This document shows, one piece after another, positions 25,501 to 25,940 of a stretch of DNA of 25,940 nt. The notes under the pieces were generated by a model. That model did not search any database. It had not been told where the DNA came from and saw nothing but the letters and a program-made list of their open reading frames with translations. Source of the DNA: Ruminococcus sp. UBA1366 (GTDB taxonomy: Bacteria > Bacillota > Clostridia > Oscillospirales > Ruminococcaceae); the NCBI GenBank assembly GCA_002306005.1, contig DBRO01000103.1, positions 4,706 to 30,645 of the forward strand, written 5' to 3'. Every line of letters begins with the position of its first letter. Position 1 is the stretch's first letter. A program made the position numbers and the translations under genes.

Positions 25501-25940
25501 TTACTCGGCTAAATCCTCAACTTCTTTTCCGTTTAGTATATCGATTGCGTGTTGTGCCGCTCTTGTTTTCAATTCCAGAAACGATTGTCTGGAAATATAC
25601 GAAATATGCGGCGTGACTAAAATATTCGGCGTGTGAAAAATCGGTTCGGACAGCTTCGGCGGTTCTTCTGAAACCACATCGACCACTGCGCCGGAAATCA
25701 ATCCCTCATTTGCTGCACGGACAAAATCCGCTTCCACCATCACCTTACCGCGGGCGGTATTAATGAGATACGGCTTTTTTGCCATTTGCTGAAAATCCTC
25801 ATAGGTAATCATTCCGTTTGTTTCCGGTGTAAGCTTGGTATGAATGCTAATAAAATCGGCGCTTAACAGTCCTTCCTGCCATGATACCTTTCGGACACCC
25901 ACGGCATTCATTGCCGCCTCGTCCACATAAGGATCATATG
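25501..25940 (-). CDS. D-isomer-specific 2-hydroxyacid dehydrogenase (5' end outside window)
   Basis: C-terminal 145 or so residues of a second 2-hydroxyacid dehydrogenase. The frame stays open to the right edge and, before the apparent GTG at 25926, already reads YDPY, equivalent to CDPY of the paralogue at 19081-20040, so the gene continues beyond the window. Visible catalytic residues are Arg in NTARGKV, Glu in VSEEPPK and His in TPHISYIS; the NAD-binding GxGxxG is outside. It ends 13 bases before the lipoprotein start and belongs to the same transcript. Confidence 0.9.
   Translation of the reverse strand, partial: YDPYVDEAAMNAVGVRKVSWQEGLLSADFISIHTKLTPETNGMITYEDFQQMAKKPYLINTARGKVMVEADFVRAANEGLISGAVVDVVSEEPPKLSEPIFHTPNILVTPHISYISRQSFLELKTRAAQHAIDILNGKEVEDLAE

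Noticed and set aside
1..25940. Insertion sequences, phage genes, CRISPR arrays, tRNA or rRNA
   Set aside because: I looked on both strands and saw no transposase or integrase, no regularly spaced repeats and no structured RNA genes; coding is continuous.

Overview
The window looks like the chromosome of an anaerobic, low-to-mid GC Bacillota, probably a Clostridia. The reasons are strong AAAGGAG-type ribosome sites, a ferredoxin-dependent 2-oxoacid oxidoreductase, an ADP-forming acyl-CoA synthetase, two PII proteins of the NifI type, and a heterodimeric ABC exporter with the asymmetric ATP sites common in Firmicutes. No mobile element, CRISPR array, tRNA or rRNA was seen, and no gap between genes exceeds about 115 bases.

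Layout. Positions 1-3166 (+) hold the last two genes of a heterodimeric ABC exporter; the first is cut by the left edge. A hairpin at 3183-3218 ends that operon and also the facing one. Everything from 3220 to the right edge is on the minus strand: 20 tightly packed genes, the most upstream of which is cut by the right edge. In transcription order they are: 2-hydroxyacid dehydrogenase (partial), lipoprotein solute-binding protein, long-form urocanase (hutU), ABC permease, ABC ATPase, HutD, a second 2-hydroxyacid dehydrogenase, IorA, IorB, ADP-forming acyl-CoA synthetase, NifI1-like PII, NifI2-like PII, YtcJ-type amidohydrolase, a second ABC ATPase, aldehyde dehydrogenase, ornithine-cyclodeaminase-family protein, four parts of a flavin/iron-sulfur amine (opine or D-amino acid type) dehydrogenase, and an acetolactate-synthase-like TPP enzyme.

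How the parts may work together (inference). A nitrogen-rich small molecule, perhaps histidine- or imidazole-derived, is imported by the NitT/TauT-type ABC system. The flavin/Fe-S dehydrogenase would oxidise an amino or N-substituted amino acid to a 2-oxoacid or aldehyde. The 2-oxoacid could be reduced by the hydroxyacid dehydrogenases, or oxidised by IorAB to an acyl-CoA with reduced ferredoxin, from which the acyl-CoA synthetase would make ATP. An aldehyde could go through the aldehyde dehydrogenase. Urocanase and the amidohydrolase could hydrate and open an imidazole-type ring.

The most unusual element is the NifI1-NifI2 pair. This pair is known as the post-translational nitrogenase switch in archaea and clostridia, but here it sits between catabolic genes with no nitrogenase gene in view. 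That suggests a 2-oxoglutarate/ATP-sensing switch moved to control a fermentation pathway.
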